64,000 bases of DNA from Paenarthrobacter nitroguajacolicus (GTDB taxonomy: Bacteria > Actinomycetota > Actinomycetes > Actinomycetales > Micrococcaceae), in NCBI RefSeq assembly GCF_029952445.1, contig NZ_JAQPPK010000024.1, forward strand, positions 1 to 64,000. The letters are read 5' to 3'. The position numbers and the translations under genes were made by a program. Shown piece by piece: positions 26,784-35,837 of this stretch (positions are counted from its first letter, which is position 1; each line of letters begins with the position of its first letter). The notes below the pieces were generated by a model. That model searched no databases. It was not told where the DNA came from and worked only from the letters and a program-made list of their open reading frames with translations.

Positions 26784-27953
26784 ATGCCTATCGAATTCCT
26801 CGGCATGGGTGCCGGCAACGACTCCACGGAGACCACGCCCGCCACCACGCCCTTCTTCGATCCCGCCTACGCGGTCCACATCGCTAAGATCCACGAAGAC
26901 AACAACTGGGACCACGTCCTGTTCGCGTACAACTCGGCGACGCAGGATCCTTCCGTCCATGCGGCATGGGTGGCCGCCCACACCGAGCGAATACAGTTGC
27001 GTCTGGCGCACCGGCCCAACGTCTCCCATCCGACATTTGCAGCGCGCTCCTTTCTGACCTTGGACCATATTGCCAAGGGTCGCTTGACCGTCCATTTCAT
27101 TACCGGCGGGAGCCAGGCGGATCAGGCCCGCGAGGGTGATTTCCTGGCCAAGGATGCACGATATGGACGGACGCAGGAGTACATGCAGATCGTCCGGCGG
27201 GCCTGGTCGGGCGACTCCTTTGATTGGGACGGCGAGCACTACCGCTTCGAGAATTTCGCTTCGGGCCTGGGCCCATTCAGCGGGAAGCGGCCAGGAATAT
27301 CGTTCGGCGGATCATCGGATGCCGCCTGGGATGTGGGCGCTGCTGAGGCTGACATCTACGCTTTGTTTGGGGAACCGCTGGCCGATGCGGCTTCGCAGCA
27401 GGAGCAGATCCTGGCACGTGCCGCTTCATTGGGGCGCGTTGAACCGTTGCGTTGGCAGATTGCCTTCCGGCCAATCGTGGCGTCCACCGATGAGCTTGCG
27501 TGGGAGAAAGCGCAGGCCATCCTTGGGACATTCCAGGCCCGGCGTTCCGCCGGAGAGGTGATCGATCCCGTGCGTCACTATACGGGGAAGGCCGAAGCGG
27601 CCGGAACCCAACGGCTCCTCGCGGCAGCGGAGCGTGGAGACCATCACGACCGGGCACTCTGGACAGCGCTCGCCAAGGCTGCGGGCGGCGGAGGCGGAAG
27701 TGCGACGGCGTTGGTTGGCTCGTATGACACCGTCACGCAGGCCATCCTCGACTACCATGAGCTCGGTTTCGAGATCTTCGGCCTCCGCGGGTATGACTTC
27801 ATAAAGGACGCCGTCGAGTTTGGCCAACATGTGATCCCCCAGCTGAAGCAGGAAGTCGCTCATCGGGAACAGGACAGGTCCGCCGAGGAGCTCCGGGCGA
27901 ACCAGGCAGCGGCCCGTGGCCGCCTGCTTCAAGACCGTTCCTCTCTCACGTAA
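26784..27953 (+). CDS. LLM-class FMNH2-dependent alkanesulfonate-type monooxygenase
   Basis: 389 aa with AGGAGAAA before the ATG. SsuD-like segments are FFDPAYAVHIAKIHEDNNWD, VLFAYNSATQDPSVHAAWVA, LTVHFITGGSQADQAREGDF and the C-terminal GSYDTVTQAILDYHELGFEI. This subgroup oxidatively cleaves alkanesulfonates or related C-S compounds. Its position 20 bp after metI places it in the metNI operon, so the transporter may import a sulfonate or sulfone rather than methionine. The C-terminal 30 residues are a charged extension. Confidence 0.88.
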   Translation: MPIEFLGMGAGNDSTETTPATTPFFDPAYAVHIAKIHEDNNWDHVLFAYNSATQDPSVHAAWVAAHTERIQLRLAHRPNVSHPTFAARSFLTLDHIAKGRLTVHFITGGSQADQAREGDFLAKDARYGRTQEYMQIVRRAWSGDSFDWDGEHYRFENFASGLGPFSGKRPGISFGGSSDAAWDVGAAEADIYALFGEPLADAASQQEQILARAASLGRVEPLRWQIAFRPIVASTDELAWEKAQAILGTFQARRSAGEVIDPVRHYTGKAEAAGTQRLLAAAERGDHHDRALWTALAKAAGGGGGSATALVGSYDTVTQAILDYHELGFEIFGLRGYDFIKDAVEFGQHVIPQLKQEVAHREQDRSAEELRANQAAARGRLLQDRSSLT

Positions 27954-28049
27954 TCACCCGTTTTCCCGCTCCCTCTTTCACGTAGGCACCTGTTCGGTGC
28001 AGTCCACTCTCACGATCCGCGTCCGCAGGAGGTGACTGAGGGTTTGGGG

Positions 28050-28400
28050 TCAGCTGAGGACGGCGGCAATCCGGCCGTCGACCAGGACCGCGAGCACTTC
28101 CGGGACCCCGCCCGCCTGGGAGCCGGCCAGTGGCTGGCCTGCGGCAACCGTGCGGTACGGGATACCTGCTGCAAGCGCCGGAGCAGTAGGGTCAACGTCG
28201 CCGAGTGATCGCAGGCTCACTACTCCCATCACTTCACGCGGGTGAACCGTCCCGAAGCTATCTCCCCGCTCCAGAACAAGGAACGCAGGCTCGTGAAGGT
28301 CCACGTCGCGCGCATGAAGTTCGACGGCGGCCGCAGCGACTGTCAGGCCGCTCGCCAGAAGGTGAACTCCCCTAAGCGCATTGGTGAGCAGGGAGCGTAT
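28050..28400 (-). CDS. Hypothetical protein, uncertain start, possibly CBS-like
   Basis: The minus-strand frame ends at 28050 and reads LRGVHLLASGLTVAAAAVEL, HARDVDLHEPAFLVLERGDS and VSLRSLGDVDPTAPALAAG. The alternating strand-helix pattern and DV-LHEPAFLVLE resemble a CBS-domain half, but not convincingly. The longest frame starts from a GTG at 28457 inside an MFS remnant on the other strand, so the real start is unknown or lost. Treat as hypothetical and possibly truncated. Confidence 0.35.
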   Translation of the reverse strand: MRSLLTNALRGVHLLASGLTVAAAAVELHARDVDLHEPAFLVLERGDSFGTVHPREVMGVVSLRSLGDVDPTAPALAAGIPYRTVAAGQPLAGSQAGGVPEVLAVLVDGRIAAVLS

Positions 28401-28696
28401 GGTTCCTGGTGGCGCCGAACCAGACGCTGACCCTCGCGCATGCTCCTGTCGGGGCACCCGGAGTGGCCGCAGGTTTCTACCAGCTCAGCCAACGATTCGC
28501 CGCTGCATTGTGCTCAGCAGCGGCGGCAGGCATGTTCCTGCAGGCCCACGGAGAGTCTCGCGGCGAAGCCTCCAGGGCGGCCTTCCATCAGGGCATCGTG
28601 ATGTGCTGCAGCCTCTTGGGCGTCGCCCTGCTGGCGGGCGGACTCGATTGGCTGCGTGAGGCGCGGGACCGCAAAAGGCGAGTGCCGCCGTCGTGA
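28388..28696 (+). pseudogene. MFS transporter C-terminal remnant
   Basis: Following an in-frame TGA (28385-28387) the frame reads VWFLVAPNQTLTLAHAPVG, AAGFYQLSQRFAAALCSAAA and two hydrophobic stretches ending CSLLGVALLAGGLDWLREAR. The PNQTLTL motif and the next helices match the last three helices of DHA2-type drug exporters. The first two thirds of the transporter are missing, so this is a 5' deletion remnant. Confidence 0.6.
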
Positions 28697-28763
28697 CTTC
28701 CGGGAAGGAAGCCGCGACGACTGCGGCAATGCTCACGCCCGACCGCCCGACGGCGGCAGGTAC

Positions 28764-29189
28764 TCAGCGCTCGGAGGCCACCGAACCGGTGGACGCCTGA
28801 GTTGTTTCGACGGGCGGGGCCGTGGGACCGGTGGTCGGGACGCCCGCGTCGCGAAGGGCCGGAAACCCGCCGTCGACATGGACCGCGTTGGCATATCCGA
28901 GGACTTTGAGCTTCTGCGCGACGGGCCTAGAGCCGTTGACGGAGCCGCAGAACACCACGATCTTTTGTTCCTGCCCGCTAACGTGCGGCAGGCGATGAGA
29001 CGATGCAGGGCTGAAGTCTTCGTCCACATGCTCACGGTTGACCACCACGGCACCGGGGACGGCCCCGGTGCTGGCGCGGCCGCCCTCGCTGCGGACGTCA
29101 ATGAGCAAGGCACCTTCTTCGATGAGCTTGGCCGCCTCTTCAGCCGTGATGAGCTGGGTGTCTTCCTGTACTGCTGTTTCGATGGACAT
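28764..29189 (-). CDS. Rhodanese-like sulfurtransferase
   Basis: 141 aa from the ATG at 29187-29189, with AAAGGAAC upstream. The fold motifs are LITAEEAAKLIEEGALLIDV, the active-site strand KIVVFCGSVNGSRPVAQKL with the catalytic Cys, and the terminal VHVDGGFPALRDAGVP. The loop after Cys (GSVNGSR) is six residues, as in single-domain rhodaneses handling sulfane sulfur. It lies 37 bp downstream of an LLM monooxygenase on the same strand, consistent with sulfur mobilisation. Confidence 0.88.
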   Translation of the reverse strand: MSIETAVQEDTQLITAEEAAKLIEEGALLIDVRSEGGRASTGAVPGAVVVNREHVDEDFSPASSHRLPHVSGQEQKIVVFCGSVNGSRPVAQKLKVLGYANAVHVDGGFPALRDAGVPTTGPTAPPVETTQASTGSVASER

Positions 29190-29226
29190 GAATGTTCCTT
29201 TTGTTGGTGGGCGGAAAAGAGGGGAG

Positions 29227-30369
29227 CTAGAGACCCCAGGCCTCGGCGAGCAATTGGTAGGAGTTCTGCCGGTCGATGGGGTCGTGGGCAATAGTGGTGA
29301 TGAGCAGTTCCTGGGCGCCGGTGGCGCGCTGCAGCGTCCGCAGTCCCTCGCTGACCTGACGGGGATCGCCGACGAACCTTGTGTCCAGGCGGTCCTTGAT
29401 GAGGTCCTCGCCGGCGGTATCCAGGCGCAATTCCAAGGCATCTTCGGGGGAGGGGTACGCAATGGCGCCGTGGCCGCTGCGGATGCCGTAAACCCATTGC
29501 GCGTAACCCCGGGCCAAACGTTGGGCATGGCGTTCGTCCGGGGCCACCAGGACGTCGGCCGAAACAATTACGTGCGGTTCCTGGAGTGTGGCTGACGGCT
29601 TGAAGTGGGAGCGGTACTCCGCAACGGAGTCCAGCACGCCCGCTGGCGCGACGTGGTAATTCGCCCCGAAGGGGAGTCCCAGCTTACCGGCCAACCGTGC
29701 ACTGGGACCGGCGGTTGAGCCGTGGACCCAGAACTGGGGCGACTGGCCCAGGGCAGGAGTTGCCGTTACTTCCTCGCCGTGCTGGGTCCTGTACTCGCCA
29801 GTGAAAAACCCGATGATGTCCTGGACATCGTTCTCGAAATTGTCCGTGTCGCCGGGGAAACGGCCCAGCAATTCACCCTGCAAGCGGAACTTGCGGGGAA
29901 GGACGGCGCCAAAGATCGGGCGAGGTGCGGGGACCAGCAGTCCGTCGACCACGCGATCGACGGCATCTGTGGATGTCGCTGCCGGAACTACTCCGGGAGC
30001 CGGCTCGCTGGGCGATTTCGGCGGGCCTGAACGTCCGAAGCCAAGGTCCAGCCGGTCCGGAAACACTGCCGCGAGCGTTCCGATGCTCTCGGCAATCTGG
30101 AGCGGCCTGTAATTTCCCAGCAGGGTGGCCGCAGTCCCAACACGGATGGCCTTGGTGGCGGACGCTACCAAACCGGCCAGGACATGTGGGGCTGATCCTG
30201 CGACGCCGGTGTTGAGGTGGTGCTCAGCCAGCCAGTACCGCGAGTATCCCAAAGCCTCGGCAGCGACGCCAAGGGCAACGGTGCTTCGCAACGCATCGCC
30301 GGGAGTCTGCCCGGCAGACACCGGGCTGAGGTCAAGGACTGACAGTGGGGTAACTGAAGGCTTCGGCAT
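29227..30369 (-). CDS. LLM-class flavin oxidoreductase (MsnO8 subgroup)
   Basis: 380 aa. The luciferase-like pattern is clear: LSVLDLSPVSAGQTPGDALR at the start, YWLAEHHLNTGVAGSAPHVL, RVGTAATLLGNYRPLQIAES and RLDLGFGRSG. This subgroup is found near sulfur genes but few members have a tested substrate. It probably uses reduced flavin and oxygen. It is the first gene of a two-gene unit with the rhodanese. Confidence 0.87.
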   Translation of the reverse strand: MPKPSVTPLSVLDLSPVSAGQTPGDALRSTVALGVAAEALGYSRYWLAEHHLNTGVAGSAPHVLAGLVASATKAIRVGTAATLLGNYRPLQIAESIGTLAAVFPDRLDLGFGRSGPPKSPSEPAPGVVPAATSTDAVDRVVDGLLVPAPRPIFGAVLPRKFRLQGELLGRFPGDTDNFENDVQDIIGFFTGEYRTQHGEEVTATPALGQSPQFWVHGSTAGPSARLAGKLGLPFGANYHVAPAGVLDSVAEYRSHFKPSATLQEPHVIVSADVLVAPDERHAQRLARGYAQWVYGIRSGHGAIAYPSPEDALELRLDTAGEDLIKDRLDTRFVGDPRQVSEGLRTLQRATGAQELLITTIAHDPIDRQNSYQLLAEAWGL

Positions 30370-30722
30370 GTCACGACACTACGGATGAGCCACCAGCGGC
30401 CAAAGCCGGCCCGTCACCGTTCTCAACCCTGCTAAATCCAGCGAAACCCGGCGAAACGGGCCGTCACAGGAGGGCTGTAACTGCCCTGAAAAGCCTGGCA
30501 CCAAGGCGTCCGGTCAGAAGCCACGGCCCGCACCGCCCAACGGGCGGATCTGGATGTGAAGGTCCGAAAGGCGCATGGTTAACGAGTTTGTGTGGGCGAG
30601 GGAGATCCACCTTTGCGTGATGTTGAATCCCAGGTGCGCCCAGCTGCTGGCGGCCTATTGGTTGTCGGCGGTTCATGCGCTGCTGTTGCCTGGAGGATGC
30701 CGGCCGCCTTTAGGCTTGGCGC
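30370..30722. other. Intergenic region upstream of VOC gene
   Basis: 353 bp between divergent genes. I see no conserved domain, no strong hairpin and no clear operator. It should contain promoters for the LLM unit (minus) and the VOC gene (plus); TAGGCT at 30712-30717 is a possible -10 for the latter. Confidence 0.35.
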
Positions 30723-31115
30723 ATGATTGGAAGAATTGATGAAGTGGTGGTGGACTGCCGTAACCCGGCCGCGCTGGCTCAGTTTTGGTCGTTGGTTCTT
30801 GGTGGGACACCCGAACACCGAAGCGAGGACTGGTCATATATAGACCCGCCGGGGTGGACGCGGCTGGCTTTTCAGCGCGTACCGGAAGTCAAGCAGGTCA
30901 AAAACAGGTTGCATATCGATGTACTCGTTAAGGACGTTCCACAGGCGGCCGATACGGCTGTGGCCCTTGGCGCCGTCCGGGTGGGGTCGATGCATCGTGA
31001 TTCGCCGGGAAGCTTCCAAGTTCTCCTGGACCCAGAGGGCAACGAATGGTGTGTCGTCCGCCCCAACACGCCTGAGTCGCTCCTGCCCGCGCAAGTTCAA
31101 GAAAACGATCGTTGA
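30723..31115 (+). CDS. VOC-family (glyoxalase-like) protein
   Basis: 130 aa. The two-module VOC pattern is visible as IDEVVVDCRNPAALAQFWSL, the central KNRLHIDVLVKDVPQAADTA, and FQVLLDPEGNEWCVVRP with the metal-side Glu near the end. DUF-type glyoxalase-like members of this size are common in actinomycetes. Ribosome site GGAGGA is distant (about 30 bases), so the ATG may be leaderless or the start uncertain. Function unknown. Confidence 0.82.
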   Translation: MIGRIDEVVVDCRNPAALAQFWSLVLGGTPEHRSEDWSYIDPPGWTRLAFQRVPEVKQVKNRLHIDVLVKDVPQAADTAVALGAVRVGSMHRDSPGSFQVLLDPEGNEWCVVRPNTPESLLPAQVQENDR

Positions 31116-31200
31116 GCTGGCTTGGCTTTGGTGCCTCGGCTGCCTTCACGTAAGGAAAATGAAAAGCAGCTACCAACGCTGATGCCGAGGCCTGGTTGTA

Positions 31201-31640
31201 CTAGCCCGGACTGCGCTGGGGTTGTCTGTCGGCCACACCTTCGACCGAAGCGTGGGCGAGGTCGCGGAGTTTCTGGTTCCGGTCATTGGAGGCTTTCTTC
31301 AGCATGTGGAATGCTTCCTCGTGGCTGCAACTGTTTTGCGAGATGATGATCCCGCATGAGTCAGCCCATCGGGGTAAGGATGAGGAGTCCTCGAGGAGGA
31401 TGGGCCGCCCGGATTCCAGGGCGTCGATGCATGGGCCTTGCTCCAGGGACTGCTCGATGCGGTCCAGCGGCATTGCCTGGGCGCTGCTGCCGCCGATGGT
31501 GGCGGTGCGTTGTGTCGGCCCAACGTCACCGCGCATTCAATGGGCGTGCCAGTGGATCGGGCTTCATGCTGAAGCCCGGACACCATTGAGCGGCCAGGGT
31601 GCTCCCCAAGGTGGCAGCATCAATGTATCCGGCTTTACCG
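31201..31640 (-). pseudogene. GAF-ANTAR regulator with internal deletion
   Basis: A GAF piece (PLDRIEQSLEQGPCIDALES then GRPILLEDSSSLPRW) is followed almost directly by the tail of an ANTAR RNA-binding domain (GIIISQNSCSHEEAFHMLKK and ASNDRNQKLRDLAHASV). The roughly 90 residues that normally link them are absent, and the N-terminal GAF part continues upstream in other frames (for example AAQWCPGFSMKPD). Such proteins bind nascent RNA as antiterminators. Here it is most likely non-functional. Confidence 0.6.
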
Positions 31641-32074
31641 TTGCAACAATTCCGCACTCTGGCATGGGGCAGTTCTGTTGCTGATTTGTCCTGAAACAGG
31701 CGCTGCATGCCTCTGTGATTCCCGGGAAATAGCTGGCCGGATCCAAGGAGGGCGACGGAAGGCCGCCGTTGCCGCCGAGCGAAGGGAACGTGGGCGGCCT
31801 GCCCGCTGCAAGACCGCGCCTGACACCGGCAAACACCGCTATGAACCGGTAGGTAGTCCACCACCGAAGGGCTCCGAAAGTTGAGTACCGACTACTCGGG
31901 TGTACACAGGATCAGGAGGTCTTTAATCAATGAAGCGGCTCCCGAAGCAACTGCCGATGTCCCCCACATCCGGCAATTGTTGCCCATGGGTCCGCCAGCC
32001 AAGGCCGGATAGCGGTAACCAGAAGCCTGTCCGGTCTTCGGCTTGCCCGGAGCAGTTGCGGGGTGCGGGCTCGC
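31641..32074. other. Non-coding segment with one orphan ribosome site
   Basis: About 430 bp. An AGGAGGT at 31914-31920 precedes an ATG at 31930 (MKRLPKQLPMSPTSG), but the frame has no family resemblance and runs antisense into the aminotransferase gene, so I do not call it. Nothing else is recognisable. Confidence 0.35.
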
Positions 32075-33277
32075 CTACTTCCGTTGCTTCGCCAACGCCC
32101 GTCCCAACCGTGCAGCCGCTTCCTCGAGCTTCGGGGCGGGAACCTCACCGTAGGCCAAGCGTAGGTGCCGGTCAGCGTCGGTCCCCGGTCCTGAAGGGAA
32201 GAACGAACCCCGCTGGTACTCCACACCCTCGGCACTGGCATCGGCCGCCAGTTGGTCCGGGTCCACTGAAGAGTCTGCCAGTTTGGGCCAGAGGAACAGC
32301 CCGCCGTCGGGAAGAACGGTTTCGAACGCCCCCGGCGCCTCGCGATGCAGCGCGGCGACAAGTGTCTCTGCCCGGTTGCGATACAGGCCCCGGGCCCGCT
32401 CCAACGTTGCGTCGAAGATACCAGGATCCGAGGTCACCAGCTCGCCGATGATCGCTTGGACCAGCGTGGAGCTGTGCGAATCCTGCCTGCTGCGCAAAGC
32501 CACGAGATCGCCGGACAGGCGCTCGGGTGCCACGGTCCATCCGAGGCGAAGTCCTGGCCCCAGCGTTTTGGTGAACGTATTGATGTGGACGACGTGGTCA
32601 GAGTTATTGAATTCCTCTACGCTCTCCTGCTTACCGGCGAAGCGTAGTTCGCGGTACGGGTTGTCGGCCAGGATCACGAAGCCGTAGTGCTCGGCGAGCC
32701 GGACCAGCTCCCTCCGGGCTTCCCCGGGCAACGTACCTTGGGAAGGATTGTGGAAGTCCGGCACGGTATAGAGCGCGGACGGACGGGCGCCTGCGCGCAA
32801 CTGGTCCGAGAGGTGATCGACGTCGAGACCCTGCGGTCCTACGAAAACGGGCAGGGTTCGCGCGTCCGACAACTGCAGCCCCCGCAGGAACAGGGGGAAG
32901 ATCGGATTGTCCACCGCCACCAGGCCGCCGCGTTCCACCACGGATTGGATGGCCAGGGAGAGGCCGTGGAAGCCGCCGTTGGTGATCAGGATCCGCTCCA
33001 CCGGGACTCCTTCGCGTTCGGCGATCCACTCCCGCAGCGGCGAGATGCCTTCCGTCCGGGAGTACTGGAGCGCCGGCACACCGGGCCTGGACAGAACCCG
33101 GGCCGTCGCGGCGGCCAGTTCCTCCGTGGGGAGGACGCTGGGATCCGGGATGCCGCCCAGGAGTTCGATCGCATCTGCCCTGCGGTCCCGCAGCGTCTGG
33201 TCACCGAATCCCTTCGGTGCGGTAAAGGCTTCGATCAATGCTGGGCGCCGGGTGGTGGTCAGGATCTGGGTGCTCAT
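32075..33277 (-). CDS. PLP-dependent aminotransferase (class I/II, MocR-like subgroup)
   Basis: 400 aa fold-type I aminotransferase. YSRTEGISPLREWIAEREG, ITNGGFHGLSLAIQSVVERG, the DFHNPSQGTLPGEARRELV substrate strand, ILADNPYRELRF (Asp and Tyr contacting PLP) and INTFTKTLGPGLRLGW with the Schiff-base Lys are all present. It resembles 2-aminoadipate/valine-type transaminases without a GntR DNA-binding domain. Its ATG overlaps the stop of the ABC ATPase, so it is the last gene of a six-gene operon, where it may act on imported amino compounds. Confidence 0.88.
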   Translation of the reverse strand: MSTQILTTTRRPALIEAFTAPKGFGDQTLRDRRADAIELLGGIPDPSVLPTEELAAATARVLSRPGVPALQYSRTEGISPLREWIAEREGVPVERILITNGGFHGLSLAIQSVVERGGLVAVDNPIFPLFLRGLQLSDARTLPVFVGPQGLDVDHLSDQLRAGARPSALYTVPDFHNPSQGTLPGEARRELVRLAEHYGFVILADNPYRELRFAGKQESVEEFNNSDHVVHINTFTKTLGPGLRLGWTVAPERLSGDLVALRSRQDSHSSTLVQAIIGELVTSDPGIFDATLERARGLYRNRAETLVAALHREAPGAFETVLPDGGLFLWPKLADSSVDPDQLAADASAEGVEYQRGSFFPSGPGTDADRHLRLAYGEVPAPKLEEAAARLGRALAKQRK

Positions 33278-34962
33278 GCTGTGGCCTTCGCTAGTTGTTT
33301 GGCTTCCGTGGCAACCTCGCCAAGTGCGGCTGCGGGGGTGGCCAAGGGGATGGAGTCGAGGAGTGCGCGGGTGTATGGGTGTTGCGGTCGCGAGAAGATG
33401 TCTTCCACCGCTCCGTCTTCCACTACCTGCCCTTTTCGCAGGACAGAAACGGTGTCAGCCACCTGCCTCACCAGGGCCAGGTCGTGGGAAACAAACAGGT
33501 ACGTCAGATCCAGTTCACGTTGCAGTTTGGACAGCAGCTCGAGGATCCCCGCCTGGACGCTCACGTCCAGTGCGGACGTAGGTTCATCCAGAACCACGAC
33601 GTCGGGCCGCACCACCAGCGCCCGGGCGATCGCTACTCGCTGGCGCTGCCCGCCGGACAGGTGCGCGGGTCGCCTGGAGGCCACATCGGACGGTAAACCC
33701 ACAGCCTCCAAAGCCTCGCGAACGCGCTGGGCGCGCTCGGGCTTGGTCCCTACACCGAACTGGTCCAACGGTTCGCGAATGATTCTGCTGACCCGCCAGG
33801 TCGGGTCCAACGAGGTGAACGGGTTTTGGTACACGAGCTGAAGGTGCCTGCGGATGTCGCGCACTTCGGCACGGGACCTGCCCGACGTCGATTGGCCGGC
33901 TACCGCGATCTGCCCACCGTCGGGCTGTTCAAGCCCAAGCAGCAACCGGACGGCAGTGGTCTTGCCGGAACCGGACTCGCCAACAAGAGCGTGCGTCCGT
34001 CCGCGTTCCACGGAGAAGGACACGCCGTCGCAGGCAAGGACGTCCATCCCGCCCGCTGAGAAGCGCTTCGTCACATCCCGAACATCAATCTGGAGCCGCG
34101 CTGATGGTGAGGAAACATGCCCAGTGCGGTAGTCGCCGTCGCGCGCTGGTTGAAACGCAGTGCGCTGGTCCCGGTACCTGTCCGGATGAAGCGCAGGCAC
34201 GTCCGCCTGGAGGCTGCGGGCGTAATCCGTGCGCGGTGCGGCGAAGACGTCCCGGGACGGGCCGCTTTCCTGCACTGCGCCGTCCTTGAGCACCACCAAA
34301 GAATCGGCACGTTCGGCCGCGATGGCGAGGTCGTGCGTGATCAGCAGCAGACTGATGTCCAAGTCCCGGCGGAGTTCGGTGAGCATGTCCAGGATCAGCT
34401 TTTGCACTGTCACGTCCAAGGCGGAGGTCGGTTCGTCGGCCACAATCAGCGATGGCCGGGGGAGCACGGTGAGCGCGATCAGCACGCGTTGGAGCATGCC
34501 GCCGGAGAGCTGGTGAGGGTAGGAGTCGTACACCCGCACGGGATCGGGCAGTCCCACTTGCTCCAGCACGTCCAGGATCCTGCCACGGCGAACTGACGGA
34601 TCGGTTTCGCCGAGCAGCGCCGCAGCTTCCTGTGCTTGGGCGCCGATGGTTCGGACCGGGTTCAGGGCAGACGCGGGATCCTGCGGGATGAACCCGAGTT
34701 GTCGGCCTCGCAGGGGACGGAACTGTTTCTCGGGGAGTGCCAGAATGTCGCGCCCGTTCAACGCCACGCGGCCCGCCGCCGTCGCTTCGCCGTGGGGGAG
34801 CAGGCGCAGGACGGCTTTGGCGATGGTCGACTTGCCCGAACCGGATTCGCCAATCAGCGCCAGGCTCTCGCCTTTGGCCACCGAAAACGAGACGTCATGG
34901 ACGACGCCGGTGGGACCGTAGGCGATCGACAAGCCTTCCACTGTTAATAGGTCAGCTGACAC
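33274..34962 (-). CDS. Oligopeptide-type ABC transporter ATPase (fused DppD-DppF)
   Basis: 562 aa from GTG 34962, chosen because GAAAGGA precedes it; the longer frame to 35070 overlaps the permease gene. Two complete ATPase halves are present: Walker A GESGSGKSTIAK and GESGSGKTTAVR, signatures LSGGMLQRV and LSGGQRQRV, Walker B LIVADEPTSALD and VVVLDEPTSALD. Fusion of DppD- and DppF-like subunits is common in actinomycetes. It powers import by the two permeases encoded just upstream. Confidence 0.92.
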   Translation of the reverse strand: MSADLLTVEGLSIAYGPTGVVHDVSFSVAKGESLALIGESGSGKSTIAKAVLRLLPHGEATAAGRVALNGRDILALPEKQFRPLRGRQLGFIPQDPASALNPVRTIGAQAQEAAALLGETDPSVRRGRILDVLEQVGLPDPVRVYDSYPHQLSGGMLQRVLIALTVLPRPSLIVADEPTSALDVTVQKLILDMLTELRRDLDISLLLITHDLAIAAERADSLVVLKDGAVQESGPSRDVFAAPRTDYARSLQADVPALHPDRYRDQRTAFQPARDGDYRTGHVSSPSARLQIDVRDVTKRFSAGGMDVLACDGVSFSVERGRTHALVGESGSGKTTAVRLLLGLEQPDGGQIAVAGQSTSGRSRAEVRDIRRHLQLVYQNPFTSLDPTWRVSRIIREPLDQFGVGTKPERAQRVREALEAVGLPSDVASRRPAHLSGGQRQRVAIARALVVRPDVVVLDEPTSALDVSVQAGILELLSKLQRELDLTYLFVSHDLALVRQVADTVSVLRKGQVVEDGAVEDIFSRPQHPYTRALLDSIPLATPAAALGEVATEAKQLAKATA

Positions 34963-34982
34963 GTCGGTGTCCTTTCGAATTT

Positions 34983-35837
34983 TCACTTGGCGTTTCGCAG
35001 CCAGCGGCTGATGCGGTTCACGGACAGGACGGTGACCACGATGACCAAAGCCGGCGCGTACACGAGCCATGGCGCGGTGACGTACGTTTTGCCGGAGGCG
35101 ACCAGGAGTCCCCAGTCCGAGGCAGGGGGTGGATCGCCGTAGCCGAGGAAGGCCAGGGAGGCGATGATCAGGATGGACGTGCCGAACTGCAGGACCGCCA
35201 GGACCAGCACGGATCTGTAGGCGTTGGGGAGGACATGTCCCAGCAGCGCGTGCAGACGGTTTCCGCCCTCAAGGTAGGACGCTTCAACGTAGCTGGCGCT
35301 GCGGACCCGCATCACTTCTGCCCGCATCAGCCTGGCAAAGACGGCGACGGCGGACACTCCGGTGGCGATGGCCGCGTTGATCGTCTGGAAACCCAGCGAG
35401 CTGACGATGACCACGGCAAGGAGGAAGCCCGGAATGGCCAGCAGGACGTCAACGAAGCGGCCCAGGACAGCATCCACCCAGCCGCCGCGGAACCCGCTGG
35501 CCAGGCCAATGATGCTGCCGACCACCAGTCCGATGAGCACGGCAACCAAGGCACTTGTCACTGAGGAGGCGGTTCCGTGGACCACCCGGGCGTACTGGTC
35601 GCGGCCGAGGTAATCGGTGCCGAACCAGTGGGCGGCGCTCGGTGCCGCCAACTTGCTTGCGGTGTCGCCTGTGACGGGGCTCAGGGAGGTGAAGAGGCCC
35701 GGTACCAGTGACCACAGGATGACTACGAGGATCACGGCGAAGGACAGGATGACCGTTGCCGGGGGTAGGCCGGCAGTGAGCTTCCGGGACGCCGATCCGA
35801 CGTTGCGGAGCTGTGCGTTGCTGAGGATGGCAGTCAT
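34983..35837 (-). CDS. Oligopeptide-type ABC permease (DppC-like)
   Basis: 284 aa. HWFGTDYLGRDQYARVVHGT is the OppC/DppC family signature just before the membrane core, followed by about five helices including LVAVLIGLVVGSIIGLASGF. The EASYLEGGNRLHALLGHVLP loop is the EAA coupling motif. Six membrane segments are expected. It overlaps the DppB-like gene by ATGA. Confidence 0.92.
   Translation of the reverse strand: MTAILSNAQLRNVGSASRKLTAGLPPATVILSFAVILVVILWSLVPGLFTSLSPVTGDTASKLAAPSAAHWFGTDYLGRDQYARVVHGTASSVTSALVAVLIGLVVGSIIGLASGFRGGWVDAVLGRFVDVLLAIPGFLLAVVIVSSLGFQTINAAIATGVSAVAVFARLMRAEVMRVRSASYVEASYLEGGNRLHALLGHVLPNAYRSVLVLAVLQFGTSILIIASLAFLGYGDPPPASDWGLLVASGKTYVTAPWLVYAPALVIVVTVLSVNRISRWLRNAK

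Noticed and set aside
31930..32451. ORF beginning after a good AGGAGGT site
   Set aside because: The product is low-complexity, without homology, and antisense to the aminotransferase.
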